Source: Marivita sp. GX14005
GTDB taxonomy: Bacteria; Pseudomonadota; Alphaproteobacteria; Rhodobacterales; Rhodobacteraceae
Length of the DNA stretch: 64,000 nt
NCBI RefSeq assembly: GCF_023370775.1
Contig: NZ_JAMCCQ010000001.1
Span: 806,001 to 870,000, forward strand
Direction: 5' to 3'
Below are positions 37,001-45,599 of this stretch, one piece after another. Under the pieces are notes generated by a model that searched no databases, had not been told where the DNA came from, and saw nothing but the letters and a program-made list of their open reading frames with translations. Both the position numbers and the translations under genes were made by a program. Positions within the stretch are counted from its first letter, which is position 1, and each line of letters opens with the position of its first letter.

Positions 37001-38572
37001 CGACAGCACCGCCGAAGGCGTATCGTCACCCATCGAGGCCAGCGCTTCCTTGCCATCCTCGGCCATCGGGGCGAGCACCTGTTCCAGCTCCTCGATGGTG
37101 AAGCCTGCCGCGATCTGGCGGCGGCGCAGATCGGCGCCCGAGAAATCGGCAGCCTCGGCAACCTCTGCCAGCTTGCTGTCCAACTCGCTGATCTTGCCGA
37201 CCCATTCGCCGAACGGGCGGCTCGCGGCGAGCTTGTCCTTGATCTCCGCGTCGCGATAAAGCGCGCCCTCTTCCATATCGACGGCCAGCATCTGCCCCGG
37301 ACCAAGCGCACCCTTCTCACGCACCGTCGATTCGTCGATCGGCACCATGCCCGCCTCGGACCCGGCGATCAGCATCCCGTCGCCCGTCACCACATAGCGC
37401 ATCGGGCGTAATCCGTTCCGGTCCAGCCCGGCGCAAACCCAACGGCCATCGGTCATCGCCAGCGCGGCGGGGCCGTCCCACGGCTCCATCACCGAGTTGC
37501 AATAGGAATACATGTCCCGCCACGACTGCGGCAACTCCACCGCCTGCTTGGACCAGGATTCCGGCACCAGCATCGTCTTGGCCATCGGCGCATTCCGGCC
37601 CGCTCGCACCAGCACTTCAAACACCGCGTCGAGCGCCGCTGAATCCGACGCACCGTGGGCGATGATCGGTTTGATATCCTCGGCCATGTCTCCGAAGGCG
37701 CTGGAGGCCATGCGGATCTCGTGGCTCTTCATCCAGTTGATATTGCCCTTGAGCGTGTTGATCTCGCCGTTATGGGCGAGCATCCGGAAGGGCTGCGCCA
37801 GCCACCATTGCGGGAATGTATTGGTCGAATAGCGCTGGTGATAGATCGCAAAGGCGCTCTCGAACCGTTCGTCCTGAAGGTCGGGATAGAACTCGGCCAC
37901 CTGCTCGGCCAGCATCATGCCCTTGTAGATGATCGACCGGCAGGACAGCGACGCGATGTAAAGCCCGCCATTGCCCGTGACACCTGCAGCGGCCGCCGCC
38001 TTCTCTATCCGGCGGCGAATGACGTAAAGCTCGCGCTCGAAGGTTTCCTCGTCCACCCCCTTGGCATTGGAAATCAGGATCTGCTCGATTTCGGGCCGCG
38101 TCGCGTTGGCCTTCTCGCCAAGGCAGGAAATGTTGACCGGAACGTGCCTCCAGCCATAGATCGAATATCCCATGCGCAGAACCTCGGTTTCCACGATGGT
38201 TCGGCACACCTCCTGCCCGCCCAGATCGATGCGGGGCAGGAACACCTGGCCGACCGCGATCAACTCGTTCTGTCGCGGCGTATGGCCCGTGCGGGTGATC
38301 TGGTCATGGAAAAAGGACACGGGGATCTGAACATGGATACCGGCGCCATCGCCGGTCTTTCCATCGGCATCGACCGCGCCGCGATGCCAGATCGCCTTGA
38401 GCGCATCGATCCCGGCTTCGACCACCTTGCGTGACGGCTTGCCATCGAGGTTGACGACGAGACCGACACCGCATGACGAATGCTCATCCTCCTCGGAGTA
38501 AAGCCCGTTCCGAGCCATCCATTGACGCTTCGCCTCTTCGGCGCGCGCCCAGTCTGCATCATATCGTGTCAT
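34025..38572 (-). CDS. gltB: Glutamate synthase large subunit GltB
   Basis: GltB forms glutamate from glutamine and 2-oxoglutarate in ammonium assimilation, with GltD supplying electrons. The 1515-residue product begins with a propeptide ending at SSCGVGLVVN, where the amidotransferase cysteine becomes the N terminus after processing. The glutaminase domain, the FMN-binding barrel with GGEDPAHF and HNGGTGASPATSIKHAG, the 3Fe-4S cysteines CIMVRQCQSNTCPVGVC near residue 1140, and the C-terminal beta-helix are all present. It follows gltD by 63 bases and ends before a strong terminator. The assignment is secure. Confidence 0.96.
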   Translation of the reverse strand: MTRYDADWARAEEAKRQWMARNGLYSEEDEHSSCGVGLVVNLDGKPSRKVVEAGIDALKAIWHRGAVDADGKTGDGAGIHVQIPVSFFHDQITRTGHTPRQNELIAVGQVFLPRIDLGGQEVCRTIVETEVLRMGYSIYGWRHVPVNISCLGEKANATRPEIEQILISNAKGVDEETFERELYVIRRRIEKAAAAAGVTGNGGLYIASLSCRSIIYKGMMLAEQVAEFYPDLQDERFESAFAIYHQRYSTNTFPQWWLAQPFRMLAHNGEINTLKGNINWMKSHEIRMASSAFGDMAEDIKPIIAHGASDSAALDAVFEVLVRAGRNAPMAKTMLVPESWSKQAVELPQSWRDMYSYCNSVMEPWDGPAALAMTDGRWVCAGLDRNGLRPMRYVVTGDGMLIAGSEAGMVPIDESTVREKGALGPGQMLAVDMEEGALYRDAEIKDKLAASRPFGEWVGKISELDSKLAEVAEAADFSGADLRRRQIAAGFTIEELEQVLAPMAEDGKEALASMGDDTPSAVLSRTYRPLSHYFRQNFSQVTNPPIDSLREYRVMSLKTRFGNLNNVLDESSAQTEIIVLDSPFVGNAQFRALIAQFHRSLGEIDCTFPAGGDQGALQAALERIRSEAEDAVRSGAGHIILTDEHCGPDKVAIPMILATSAVHSHLTRRGLRTFCSLNVRSAECIDPHYFAVLIGAGATVVNAYLAEDSLADRIERGLLDMSLTEAVAKYREAIDQGLLKIMSKMGISVISSYRGGLNFEAVGLSRAMCAEYFPGILSRISGIGLNGLQRKAEDVHALGFRSGQDILPIGGFYKARKSGETHAWGAQVMHLMQMACNKASYELWQTYSKAMQANPPIHLRDLLAIKPMGQPVPLEEVESITSIRKRFVTPGMSLGALSPEAHKTLNVAMNRIGAKSDSGEGGEDPAHFVPEPNGDNPSAKIKQVASGRFGVTAEYLNQCEELEIKVAQGAKPGEGGQLPGMKVTDLIARLRHSTKGVTLISPPPHHDIYSIEDLAQLIYDLKQINPRAKVTVKLVASSGVGTIAAGVAKAKADVILISGHNGGTGASPATSIKHAGLPWEMGLTEAHQVLSMNKLRDRVTLRTDGGLRTGRDIVIAAMLGAEEYGIGTAALIAMGCIMVRQCQSNTCPVGVCTQDEDLRAKFTGTADKVVNLITFYAQEVREILASIGARSLEDVVGRADLLSQVSRGSDHLDDLDLNPLLIRVDGSDDIVYDRDRPRNAVLDTLDAEIVRDAARFLEEGEKMQLSYAIQNTHRTVGTRISSHIVKRFGMRNALQPDHLTVKLTGSAGQSLGAFAAPGLKLEVSGDANDYVGKGLSGGTIVVRPPMMSPLQASENTIIGNTVLYGATDGYLFAAGRAGERFAVRNSGAKVVVEGCGSNGCEYMTGGVAVILGEIGANFGAGMTGGMAYLYDPRGTAALLMNLESLVTCPVTVPHWEAQLKDLIARHEAETGSSKAQDILQNWDLELGNFIQVCPKEMLDKIAHPLTVEDRAVPAE

Positions 38573-38635
38573 TCGATGTCCCTCCTCCGGGGCTCAGCGC
38601 CGCGAATGTCGCACGCGAGCGTCGTTGTCATTTCG

Positions 38636-40069
38636 TTATTCCGCTGCCACGGCGTCGGCGCCGTTCAGTTGCTGCAACACGGCTTCGGCGCAGTCGCGCC
38701 CATCACGGATCGCCCAGACGACGAGCGATGCGCCCCGCACGATATCACCCACCGCATAGACGCGCGGGAGCGCTGTCGCGCCGGTGGTGAATTCGGCCTT
38801 GATCGTGCCCCAGCGCGTCACTTCCAGCCCCGGCTCATCCCAGAGCGCGGGCAGCGCATCGGGCTCGAAACCCAGCGCCTTGATGACCAGATCGGCCTGC
38901 TCGACATAGTCGGACCCTTCGATCAACTCGGGCATCTGACGGCCGGTCGCATCCGGCGCGCCGAGGCGCATTCGCTGCACCAGAACGCCTTCCACCGGAT
39001 CGCCGCTGAATCCCTTGGGCGCGGTGAGCCACTCGAACTGCACGCCTTCTTCCTCGGCATTCTGCACCTCGCGCTGTGAGCCCGGCATATTGGCACGGTC
39101 GCGGCGGTAGAGGCATTTCACACTCCTGGCACCCTGCCGGATCGCGGTGCGCACGCAATCCATCGCGGTATCACCGCCGCCGATCACGACGACCCGCTTG
39201 CTTTCGGCGTTCAGCGTGCCGTTCTCGAATTCCGGCACCGCGTCACCAAAGCTCTTGCGGTTCGACGCGGTAAGGTAATCGAGCGCCTTGACGATGCCTC
39301 GCGCCCCGGCACCCGGACCGCCCAGATCGCGCGATTTGTAAACGCCGGTAGCAATGATAACCGCATCGTGCTGCGCGCGCAGATCGGCAAAGGAAATATC
39401 CTCGCCGACAACGCAATTGAGCCGGAACGTCACGCCGCCCGCCTCCAATTGCTCATTACGGCGCATAACCACCGGCTTTTCCAGCTTGAAGCCCGGAATC
39501 CCGTAGGTCAGCAAACCGCCCGCGCGATCGTAGCGGTCATAGACCGTCACCTGCACGCCAGCCCGCCGCAGCACATCCGCAGCCGCCAAACCGCCCGGCC
39601 CGGCCCCAATGATCCCGACACTTTCGGACCGCTCCTGTGCCGGTGCGATCGGCTGAACCCAGCCTTCTTCCCATGCGTTGTCGGTGATGTATTTCTCGAC
39701 CGCGCCAATGGTGACAGTGCCATGACCGGATTGTTCGATCACGCAATTGCCTTCGCAAAGCCGGTCTTGCGGGCAGATGCGGCCGCAGATCTCTGGAAAG
39801 GTGTTGGTCGCCTGGCTGATCTCATAGGCTTCCTGCAACCGCCCCTCGGCAGTCAGGCGCAGCCAGTCGGGAATGTTGTTGTGCAGCGGACAGTGCGACT
39901 GGCAATACGGCACGCCGCATTGTGAACAGCGGCTGGCCTGCTCCTTCGCCTTGGCATCGGCATATTCGGCGTAAATCTCGTGGAAATCCTCTCGCCGCGC
40001 CCCGGCATCACGCTTCTGCGGCATGTCCCGCCCGATTTTCACGAATTTCAACATCGGCTGATTGGCCAT
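38636..40069 (-). CDS. gltD: Glutamate synthase small subunit GltD
   Basis: GltD oxidises NADPH and passes electrons through FAD and iron-sulfur centres to GltB. The 477-residue product has the cysteines CSQCGVPYCQSHCPLHN near residue 40, FAD-binding IIGAGPGGLAAADVLRRAG (about 152-170), the NADPH-binding VVIGGGDTAMDCVRTAIRQGA and the C-terminal VYAVGDIVRGASLVVWAI. The ATG at 40069 has GGAGGGAG upstream; the frame remains open to 40186 without family sequence. It is the first gene of the gltD-gltB operon. Confidence 0.96.
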   Translation of the reverse strand: MANQPMLKFVKIGRDMPQKRDAGARREDFHEIYAEYADAKAKEQASRCSQCGVPYCQSHCPLHNNIPDWLRLTAEGRLQEAYEISQATNTFPEICGRICPQDRLCEGNCVIEQSGHGTVTIGAVEKYITDNAWEEGWVQPIAPAQERSESVGIIGAGPGGLAAADVLRRAGVQVTVYDRYDRAGGLLTYGIPGFKLEKPVVMRRNEQLEAGGVTFRLNCVVGEDISFADLRAQHDAVIIATGVYKSRDLGGPGAGARGIVKALDYLTASNRKSFGDAVPEFENGTLNAESKRVVVIGGGDTAMDCVRTAIRQGARSVKCLYRRDRANMPGSQREVQNAEEEGVQFEWLTAPKGFSGDPVEGVLVQRMRLGAPDATGRQMPELIEGSDYVEQADLVIKALGFEPDALPALWDEPGLEVTRWGTIKAEFTTGATALPRVYAVGDIVRGASLVVWAIRDGRDCAEAVLQQLNGADAVAAE

Positions 40070-40290
40070 TGGCGTGGGTCTCCCTCCGGTCTGGTTCGGC
40101 TTCACTACACCAAGGCGAAACGTCAGAAAAGTAAAAAGTGTTGACCTATTTTTTCTCGATTCACCGCCTAAGCATCTAAGCTCCATTCGTATCTATTAAA
40201 TTTATGTCCGCTTCGGACCCAATTTATTGCTTCCTCCTTCGCCCCGGACAGGTATACCCGGCGCGATCCATCGGCTCAGAACGGTTCAAA

Positions 40291-41094
40291 ATGGCCCTGT
40301 CACATTTGCTTATCCTTGCGCTGATTCAGGGGATCACCGAGTTTTTGCCGGTCTCGTCCTCCGGGCATCTCATCCTCCTGCCGCATCTGACGGGGCTCCA
40401 AGATCAGGGACAAACGCTGGACGTGGCCGTCCATGTCGGCACCTTGCTGGCCGTGGTGATCTATTTCCGAAGCGATGTGAAACTCGCGGGGGCCGGTCTG
40501 AGCCGCCTCGCGCGCGGAAAGCTCGACACGCAGGGCGCAGTCTGGGCGCTCAACCTGATAGTCGCGACGCTGCCGGTCATCGCCGCCGGATATGCGCTGC
40601 ACGCACTAGGACTGACGCAGGCGCTGCGCTCGATCGCGGTGATCGGTTGGGCGATGCTGGTCTTCGGCATCGTTCTCTACTGGGTCGACCAAAAAGCATC
40701 GACATCACGGCACGCGAGCGACTGGGCGCTGCGCGATGCGCTCATCATGGGGTGTGCGCAGGCCATCGCGCTCATTCCGGGCACCTCGCGGTCGGGCATC
40801 ACGATCACCGCGGGGCGCGGGCTCGGCTACGACCGCGAAAGCGCCGCCCGGCTTGCCATGCTGATGTCGATCCCGACGATCCTCGCATCCGGCGTACTGC
40901 TGGGGATGGATGTTGCGCAGGAGGCCGATCTCGCCACCGCCCGAGACGGTGCGATCGCCGCTGCGCTCGCTTTCGTCGCCGCGCTGGGCGCTCTTTCGCT
41001 CATGATGCGACTGCTGAAATCGGTGAGTTTCACGCCCTATGTCATCTATCGGATCATACTGGGCGTGATCCTCCTGATCATCGCCTATAGCTGA
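40291..41094 (+). CDS. uppP: Undecaprenyl-diphosphate phosphatase UppP
   Basis: UppP (BacA) recycles undecaprenyl pyrophosphate to the monophosphate carrier for cell-wall synthesis. The 267-residue membrane protein starts MALSHLLILALIQGITEFLPVSSSGHLIL, with the catalytic glutamate/serine motif in its first segment, and has the second motif LIPGTSRSGITITAGRGLG near residue 165. About eight helices are predicted. The ATG at 40291 begins the family sequence; an ATG at 40204 would add 29 unrelated residues. It is divergent from gltD, over a 221-base spacer in which no clear promoter was identified. Confidence 0.93.
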   Translation: MALSHLLILALIQGITEFLPVSSSGHLILLPHLTGLQDQGQTLDVAVHVGTLLAVVIYFRSDVKLAGAGLSRLARGKLDTQGAVWALNLIVATLPVIAAGYALHALGLTQALRSIAVIGWAMLVFGIVLYWVDQKASTSRHASDWALRDALIMGCAQAIALIPGTSRSGITITAGRGLGYDRESAARLAMLMSIPTILASGVLLGMDVAQEADLATARDGAIAAALAFVAALGALSLMMRLLKSVSFTPYVIYRIILGVILLIIAYS

Positions 41095-41151
41095 AAGCCG
41101 GGCGCGCTTTCCATCGATGGAAAGCGACGATGCGTCGACGTATCGTGCCCC

Positions 41152-41625
41152 CTATAGCCGATGATAGGGCAATCCGGCCTGGATCGTTGCGGCACGATAA
41201 AGCTGCTCGGCCAGCATCACGCGAACCAGTTTGTGCGGCCAGACCATCTTGCCGAAGCAGATCGACAGATCCGCCGCGTTTCGCAAGGACGGATCGATCC
41301 CGTCCGCCCCGCCGATCACGAAAGCCACGTCCCCGCGCCCTTGATCCGCCCAGCGTGACAGCCGGGCCGCAAATTCAGGGGAGGACAGATCGGCGCCCCG
41401 CTCGTCGAGACACACCGTCACGCCGCCCGGTGGAAGCGCCGCCTGCAGAAGACCCGCTTCGCCAGCAGGCCCGCCGCCCTTCTTGTCTTCGACCTCTGTT
41501 TCGCCACCGAACCGCCATCCAAGGCCACGGCCGACCTGACCGAAGCGCGCCAGATAGTCATTGACGAGCGCGCGCTCGTGAGAGCGGCTCGCGAGCCGCC
41601 CCACCGCGCAAAGATGCACGCGCAT
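41152..41625 (-). CDS. rlmH: 23S rRNA (pseudouridine1915-N3)-methyltransferase RlmH
   Basis: RlmH (SPOUT family) methylates pseudouridine 1915 of 23S rRNA in the 70S ribosome. The 157-residue product has VTVCLDERGADLSSPEFA and the trefoil-knot SAM segment DVAFVIGGADGIDPSLRNAADL near residue 100, and ends YRAATIQAGLPYHRL, all typical. The start is immediately after the rsfS stop, the usual rsfS-rlmH order. The assignment is secure. Confidence 0.96.
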   Translation of the reverse strand: MRVHLCAVGRLASRSHERALVNDYLARFGQVGRGLGWRFGGETEVEDKKGGGPAGEAGLLQAALPPGGVTVCLDERGADLSSPEFAARLSRWADQGRGDVAFVIGGADGIDPSLRNAADLSICFGKMVWPHKLVRVMLAEQLYRAATIQAGLPYHRL

Positions 41626-41991
41626 CTAGTTCGCCTGAACCGCCCCGTTCGGCAGCCACATCTTTTCCAACTGGTAGAATTCCCGCACCTCGGGCCGGAA
41701 GACATGAACGATCACGTCGCCCGTATCGATCAGAACCCAATCGCCGGTTTCCTTGCCCTCGACCTTCGACAGGACGCCGAGATCGGCCTTGAGCGTATCG
41801 ATCAGCTTTTCCGCGATGGCCGAGACCTGACGGGTCGAACGGCCGGAACAGATCACCATGTAATCGCCCATTTCCGTCTTGCCGCGCAGATCGATCTGCA
41901 CGATTTCCTCGGCCTTGCTGTCATCGAGTTCCGCAAGGATCGCCGCGAGCAACGCTTCGCTGGCCGATCCGGTTCGGGACGCATCGCTCAT
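41626..41991 (-). CDS. rsfS: Ribosome silencing factor RsfS
   Basis: RsfS binds ribosomal protein L14 and blocks subunit joining during starvation. The 121-residue product contains DDSKAEEIVQIDLRGKTEMGDYMVICSGRSTRQVSAIAEKL and GDWVLIDTGDVIVHVFRPEVREFYQLEKMW, which define the family. The ATG at 41991 gives the usual length; an ATG at 42021 would add ten residues. It lies directly before rlmH, as in many bacteria, so co-expression is likely. Confidence 0.95.
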   Translation of the reverse strand: MSDASRTGSASEALLAAILAELDDSKAEEIVQIDLRGKTEMGDYMVICSGRSTRQVSAIAEKLIDTLKADLGVLSKVEGKETGDWVLIDTGDVIVHVFRPEVREFYQLEKMWLPNGAVQAN

Positions 41992-42144
41992 TCGCGCATC
42001 CCCGTGAGTGGCATCTGCCACATCGGTGTGTAGAGACAGGACATCGTCCTCCTAGTCAGTCGCGCCGCAACAGCCCCGGCACCGGGTGGTCCCAAGGTAA
42101 CATCGGACACCGCATTTCTCAATGACTGCGACAAAATGGGACCG

Positions 42145-44493
42145 TCATGCGCCATAAGGCACCCATACCGTCTTAACCTCCGTCGCGGCATCGAGGAACG
42201 CCACCCCCTCGCCATCCGCGCCCGTCCAGTCCCGCGCATGGCCATTGTTGACCCAGCTTCGCTTGAGATTGAGCGCCGCCCCCCGTTCGATCATCGCGGC
42301 CAGATCGGACGACGAGAACGACCAGACCGCATCCACATCCATGTGACTGGAGAGCACCGGCGCAAGGTCGGCATGACGCCCGGTCAGAACATTGACGACC
42401 CCCGGCGGCACATCAGACGTATCGAGCACCTGGTAGAAATCCGTAGCGGCGAGCGGATAGGGCTCGGACGCGACCAGCACAATCCGATTGCCCATCGCCA
42501 CCGCCGGCGCCATGACGGAAACGAGCCCGAGAAGCGGATGATCGTCCGGGCAGAACGCCCCGATCACTCCGCAAGGCTCCCGCATCGCCAAGGCCACGCC
42601 ACGCAGGGGGGCTTGCGCCACGCGGCCATCGAACTTGTCAGCCCAGGCGGCATAGGTAAAGAGCCGGTCCACCGCCGCATCCACTTCCTTGGCGCCCGAC
42701 CGCGCCGCCGTCATTGCATCGATCCGCGCGGCGAACTCGTCCTTGCGGGCCGCCAGGTTCTCGGCAATGTAGTAGAGCACCTGCGCCCGCTGATGTGCGG
42801 TGGCACCGGCCCATCCGGCCGCACCGCGCGCCGCCTCGACGGCGTTGCGCACATCCTTGCGATTGGCAAGCGGTGCTTGCCCGATCAACTTACCCGATTT
42901 GGCGAAAACCTCGTGGGAATACCCGCCGTCAGGCCGCGCCTGCTTGCCGCCGATATAAAGCTTCGCCGTCCGGTCGACCGCCTGCGGCTCAGTATCCGGC
43001 CCGTGCCCGAACGGCTCGATCCTGTGAAGCGGCTTGAGCGTCCCGCCCGGCTTCGTATAGGCGCGCATCCCTTCGGGGCCGCCTTCCCGTCCGAAACCGC
43101 TTTCGCGAACGCCACCGAAGGGCGCTGCGGCGTCGAACATGTTCGTGCCGTTGATCCACACGATCCCCGCAGCCAGCTTCGGCGCGATATCCAGCGCGAC
43201 ATTGATATTCTCGCTCCAGACCGTCGCTGCCAGACCGTAGCGCGTGTTATTCGCCAATTCCAACGCCTCTTGCGGCGTGCGGAACGTGGTTCCGACAAGA
43301 ACCGGACCGAAGATTTCCTCCTGCATCAACGGATCGGCGGCGCTCAGCCCGGTGATCAGGGTCGGCGGGTAGAAACATCCGCTCTCGGGCATCTCGCAAT
43401 TCGCGCGATACGTCCGGCCGGCGCTGTTGCCCTCGACCAACCGGATGATCGTATCGAGCTGCTTCGGATCGACGATCGCCCCCACATCCACCGATTTGTC
43501 GAGCGGCGATCCAACGCGCAGCTTGTCCATCCGCGTGCGCAGCTTGTCGTGGAACCGCTCCGCGATCCCCTCCTGCACCAGAAGGCGCGATCCCGCGCAG
43601 CAGACCTGACCCTGGTTGAACCAGATTGCGTCCACCAACCCTTCAACCGCACTGTCGAGATCGGCATCCTCGAATACGATGTAAGGCGATTTCCCCCCTA
43701 GCTCGAGCGTCAGCGCCTTCCCCGATCCCGCGGTCGCCTCGCGAATCCGGCGACCGACGCTGGTCGACCCGGTGAACGCCACCTTATCGACATCGGGATG
43801 CGTCACGATCATCTCGCCCACCGCGCCATCGCCCGTCACGATATTGACGACACCTTTCGGCAGCCCGGCTTGCCGGCACATTTCGGCGAACAGAAGCGCC
43901 GTCAAAGACGTGTATTCGGCCGGTTTCAGAACAACCGTATTGCCCGCCGCAAGCGCCGGTGCGACCTTCCAGGACAGCATCAGCAGGGGGAAATTCCACG
44001 GCACCACCTGTCCGCAGACACCTTGCGCCACGCGCCCTGCCTGTTCACGCTCGAAAAGCTGCGCCTGACCTGCGTGGTAATAGAAATGCCGCTGCGCGAG
44101 CGGAATGTCGATATCGCGGCTCTCCCGGATCGGCTTGCCGTTGTCCAGCGTCTCCAGCACGGCGAAAAGCCGGCTGTGTTTCTGCAAAAGTCGCGCCAGC
44201 GCATAGAGGTAGCGCGCCCGCCCCGCCCCGCCGAGCCGCTCCCAACCGCGTTGCGCCTTGCGCGCCGCGGCAACCGCAAGGTCGACATCGGCGCTCGAGG
44301 CTTGCGTCACATGCGCAAGCACCTCCCCCGTGGCCGGATTGCGGCTCTCGAAGACCTCACCGGGTTCGGTCATCGCGCCGTCGATGAAATGGCCGAAGCG
44401 GTCTCCCTGATCGACAAGCCATGCGAGCGCGTCCGCCGCGCTTTCCGGTGCGTCGCCGTAATCCATGGTCTCGAAAATCTCTCGCACCGTCAT
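42145..44493 (-). CDS. Two-domain aldehyde dehydrogenase (ALDH16 type)
   Basis: The 782-residue protein holds a full aldehyde dehydrogenase domain (about residues 1-490) with LELGGKSPYIVFEDADLD and the catalytic cysteine in NQGQVCCAGSR near residue 293, then a second shorter ALDH-like domain (about 510-780) lacking the active-site cysteine and ELGGKS motif. That is the layout of ALDH16. It oxidises an aldehyde with NAD+. The first domain keeps its catalytic residues, as in bacterial ALDH16 and unlike the mammalian form. It lies 34 bases downstream of deoC, whose product acetaldehyde is a candidate substrate; this is inference. Confidence 0.85.
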   Translation of the reverse strand: MTVREIFETMDYGDAPESAADALAWLVDQGDRFGHFIDGAMTEPGEVFESRNPATGEVLAHVTQASSADVDLAVAAARKAQRGWERLGGAGRARYLYALARLLQKHSRLFAVLETLDNGKPIRESRDIDIPLAQRHFYYHAGQAQLFEREQAGRVAQGVCGQVVPWNFPLLMLSWKVAPALAAGNTVVLKPAEYTSLTALLFAEMCRQAGLPKGVVNIVTGDGAVGEMIVTHPDVDKVAFTGSTSVGRRIREATAGSGKALTLELGGKSPYIVFEDADLDSAVEGLVDAIWFNQGQVCCAGSRLLVQEGIAERFHDKLRTRMDKLRVGSPLDKSVDVGAIVDPKQLDTIIRLVEGNSAGRTYRANCEMPESGCFYPPTLITGLSAADPLMQEEIFGPVLVGTTFRTPQEALELANNTRYGLAATVWSENINVALDIAPKLAAGIVWINGTNMFDAAAPFGGVRESGFGREGGPEGMRAYTKPGGTLKPLHRIEPFGHGPDTEPQAVDRTAKLYIGGKQARPDGGYSHEVFAKSGKLIGQAPLANRKDVRNAVEAARGAAGWAGATAHQRAQVLYYIAENLAARKDEFAARIDAMTAARSGAKEVDAAVDRLFTYAAWADKFDGRVAQAPLRGVALAMREPCGVIGAFCPDDHPLLGLVSVMAPAVAMGNRIVLVASEPYPLAATDFYQVLDTSDVPPGVVNVLTGRHADLAPVLSSHMDVDAVWSFSSSDLAAMIERGAALNLKRSWVNNGHARDWTGADGEGVAFLDAATEVKTVWVPYGA

Positions 44494-44496
44494 GGC

Positions 44497-44517
44497 TTCT
44501 TCTCTTTCCAAATACTC
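44497..44517 (-). repeat. Dispersed intergenic element, copy C (tail only)
   Basis: This 21-base segment is identical to 50021-50041. On the minus strand it reads GAGTATTTGG followed by AAAGAGAAGAA and lies directly before the ATG of the ALDH16 gene, so its purine-rich end probably doubles as the ribosome-binding region. No GC hairpin is attached. Confidence 0.6.
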
Positions 44518-44527
44518 AAATCCGGCG

Positions 44528-45520
44528 CTACCCGGACGCGTGCCGCCAGGATGCGGAATAGGCCCCTGTCACATGATGCTCCAGCTGGCGTTCTATATCC
44601 CCCAGCAGCGAAGAGGCTCCGAAACGGAACAGATCGTTGCGCAGCCAGCGGTCGCCAAGCTCTTCCTTCATCAGCGCCAGATAGACGAGCGCGTCCTTCG
44701 CCTTCGAAATCCCGCCCGCCGGCTTGTAACCGACCCTGATGCCCGTCTGGTCGAAATAGTCCCGAATGGCCCGGATCATGACGAGCGACACCGGCAAGGT
44801 TGCGTTGACGCTTTCCTTGCCGGTCGAGGTCTTGATGAAATCGGCGCCCGCCATCATGCACACGAGCGACGCGCGCGCGACATTCTGCAACGTGCCCAAT
44901 TCGCCGGTCGCCAGGATCGCCTTCACATGCGCCTCGCCGCAGGCGGCACGAAAGGCGCGCATCTCGTCATAAAGCACCTGCCAGTCCCCGGTCAGGACGT
45001 GGCGGCGTGAAATTACGATATCGATCTCCGACGCGCCGGCTTTCACGCTTTCCTCGATCTCGGCCACGCGCAGATGGAACGGCGACAGCCCGGCCGGAAA
45101 ACCGGTGCTGACCGCCGCCACCGGGATGCCCGAGCCATGCAATGCCGATACCGCTGGCGCGATCATGTCGTGATAGACACAGACCGCCGCAACGGTCAGA
45201 CCTTCCATTCCCAGCGCCTCCAGAAGATCGGCGCGCACAGGCTGCCGCGCCTTGGCGCAAAGCCGCTGCACCCGGCCCACGGTATCGTCACCGGCCAGCG
45301 TCGTCAGATCCATGCAGGAGATCGCCCGGCACAGCCATGCCGCCTGATGGTCCTTCTTGATGGACCGCCGCCCAGGCAATCCGGCCGCCCGCCGCTCGAT
45401 CGCGGAACGGTTCGCACGCGCGCGCATCACCCAATCGAGATCGAGCGCCATCCCGAAATTGCGGCGCTCCACGGTCTGCGGCAGATGCCTTTGGTCTGTT
45501 TCCGTATCGGTTGCCGTCAT
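44528..45520 (-). CDS. deoC: Deoxyribose-phosphate aldolase DeoC
   Basis: DeoC splits 2-deoxyribose 5-phosphate into acetaldehyde and glyceraldehyde 3-phosphate during deoxynucleoside use. The 330-residue class I aldolase has VAAVSTGFPAGLSPFHLRVAEIEESVKAGASEIDIVI (about 120-155), the Schiff-base lysine in DFIKTSTGK and the second lysine in VGYKPAGGI. The ATG at 45520 gives the length usual for the alphaproteobacterial form, longer than the E. coli protein by an N-terminal extension. It is followed by ALDH16 on the same strand after 34 bases. No deoA/deoB/deoD genes are nearby. Confidence 0.93.
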   Translation of the reverse strand: MTATDTETDQRHLPQTVERRNFGMALDLDWVMRARANRSAIERRAAGLPGRRSIKKDHQAAWLCRAISCMDLTTLAGDDTVGRVQRLCAKARQPVRADLLEALGMEGLTVAAVCVYHDMIAPAVSALHGSGIPVAAVSTGFPAGLSPFHLRVAEIEESVKAGASEIDIVISRRHVLTGDWQVLYDEMRAFRAACGEAHVKAILATGELGTLQNVARASLVCMMAGADFIKTSTGKESVNATLPVSLVMIRAIRDYFDQTGIRVGYKPAGGISKAKDALVYLALMKEELGDRWLRNDLFRFGASSLLGDIERQLEHHVTGAYSASWRHASG

Positions 45521-45599
45521 GCGCAGTATATCCCGTAGCGTTCCACGATGCTGACACGCAGCCTGCACAACGGCAAGGGGCAACGCGACGACAGCACGT

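Noticed and set aside
35555-37411. Open frame of 618 codons on the plus strand opposite gltB
   Set aside because: It is the complement of strongly conserved gltB coding sequence; its protein is rich in Arg and His with no recognisable domain, as expected of GC-rich antisense frames.
40141-40180. A sigma-70 promoter (TTGACC on the plus strand) before uppP
   Set aside because: No acceptable -10 hexamer lies at the right distance, so it could not be supported.
40206-40218. Operator GTCCG-CTT-CGGAC upstream of uppP
   Set aside because: The five-base arms are too short to separate from chance in GC-rich DNA, and no regulator context supports it.
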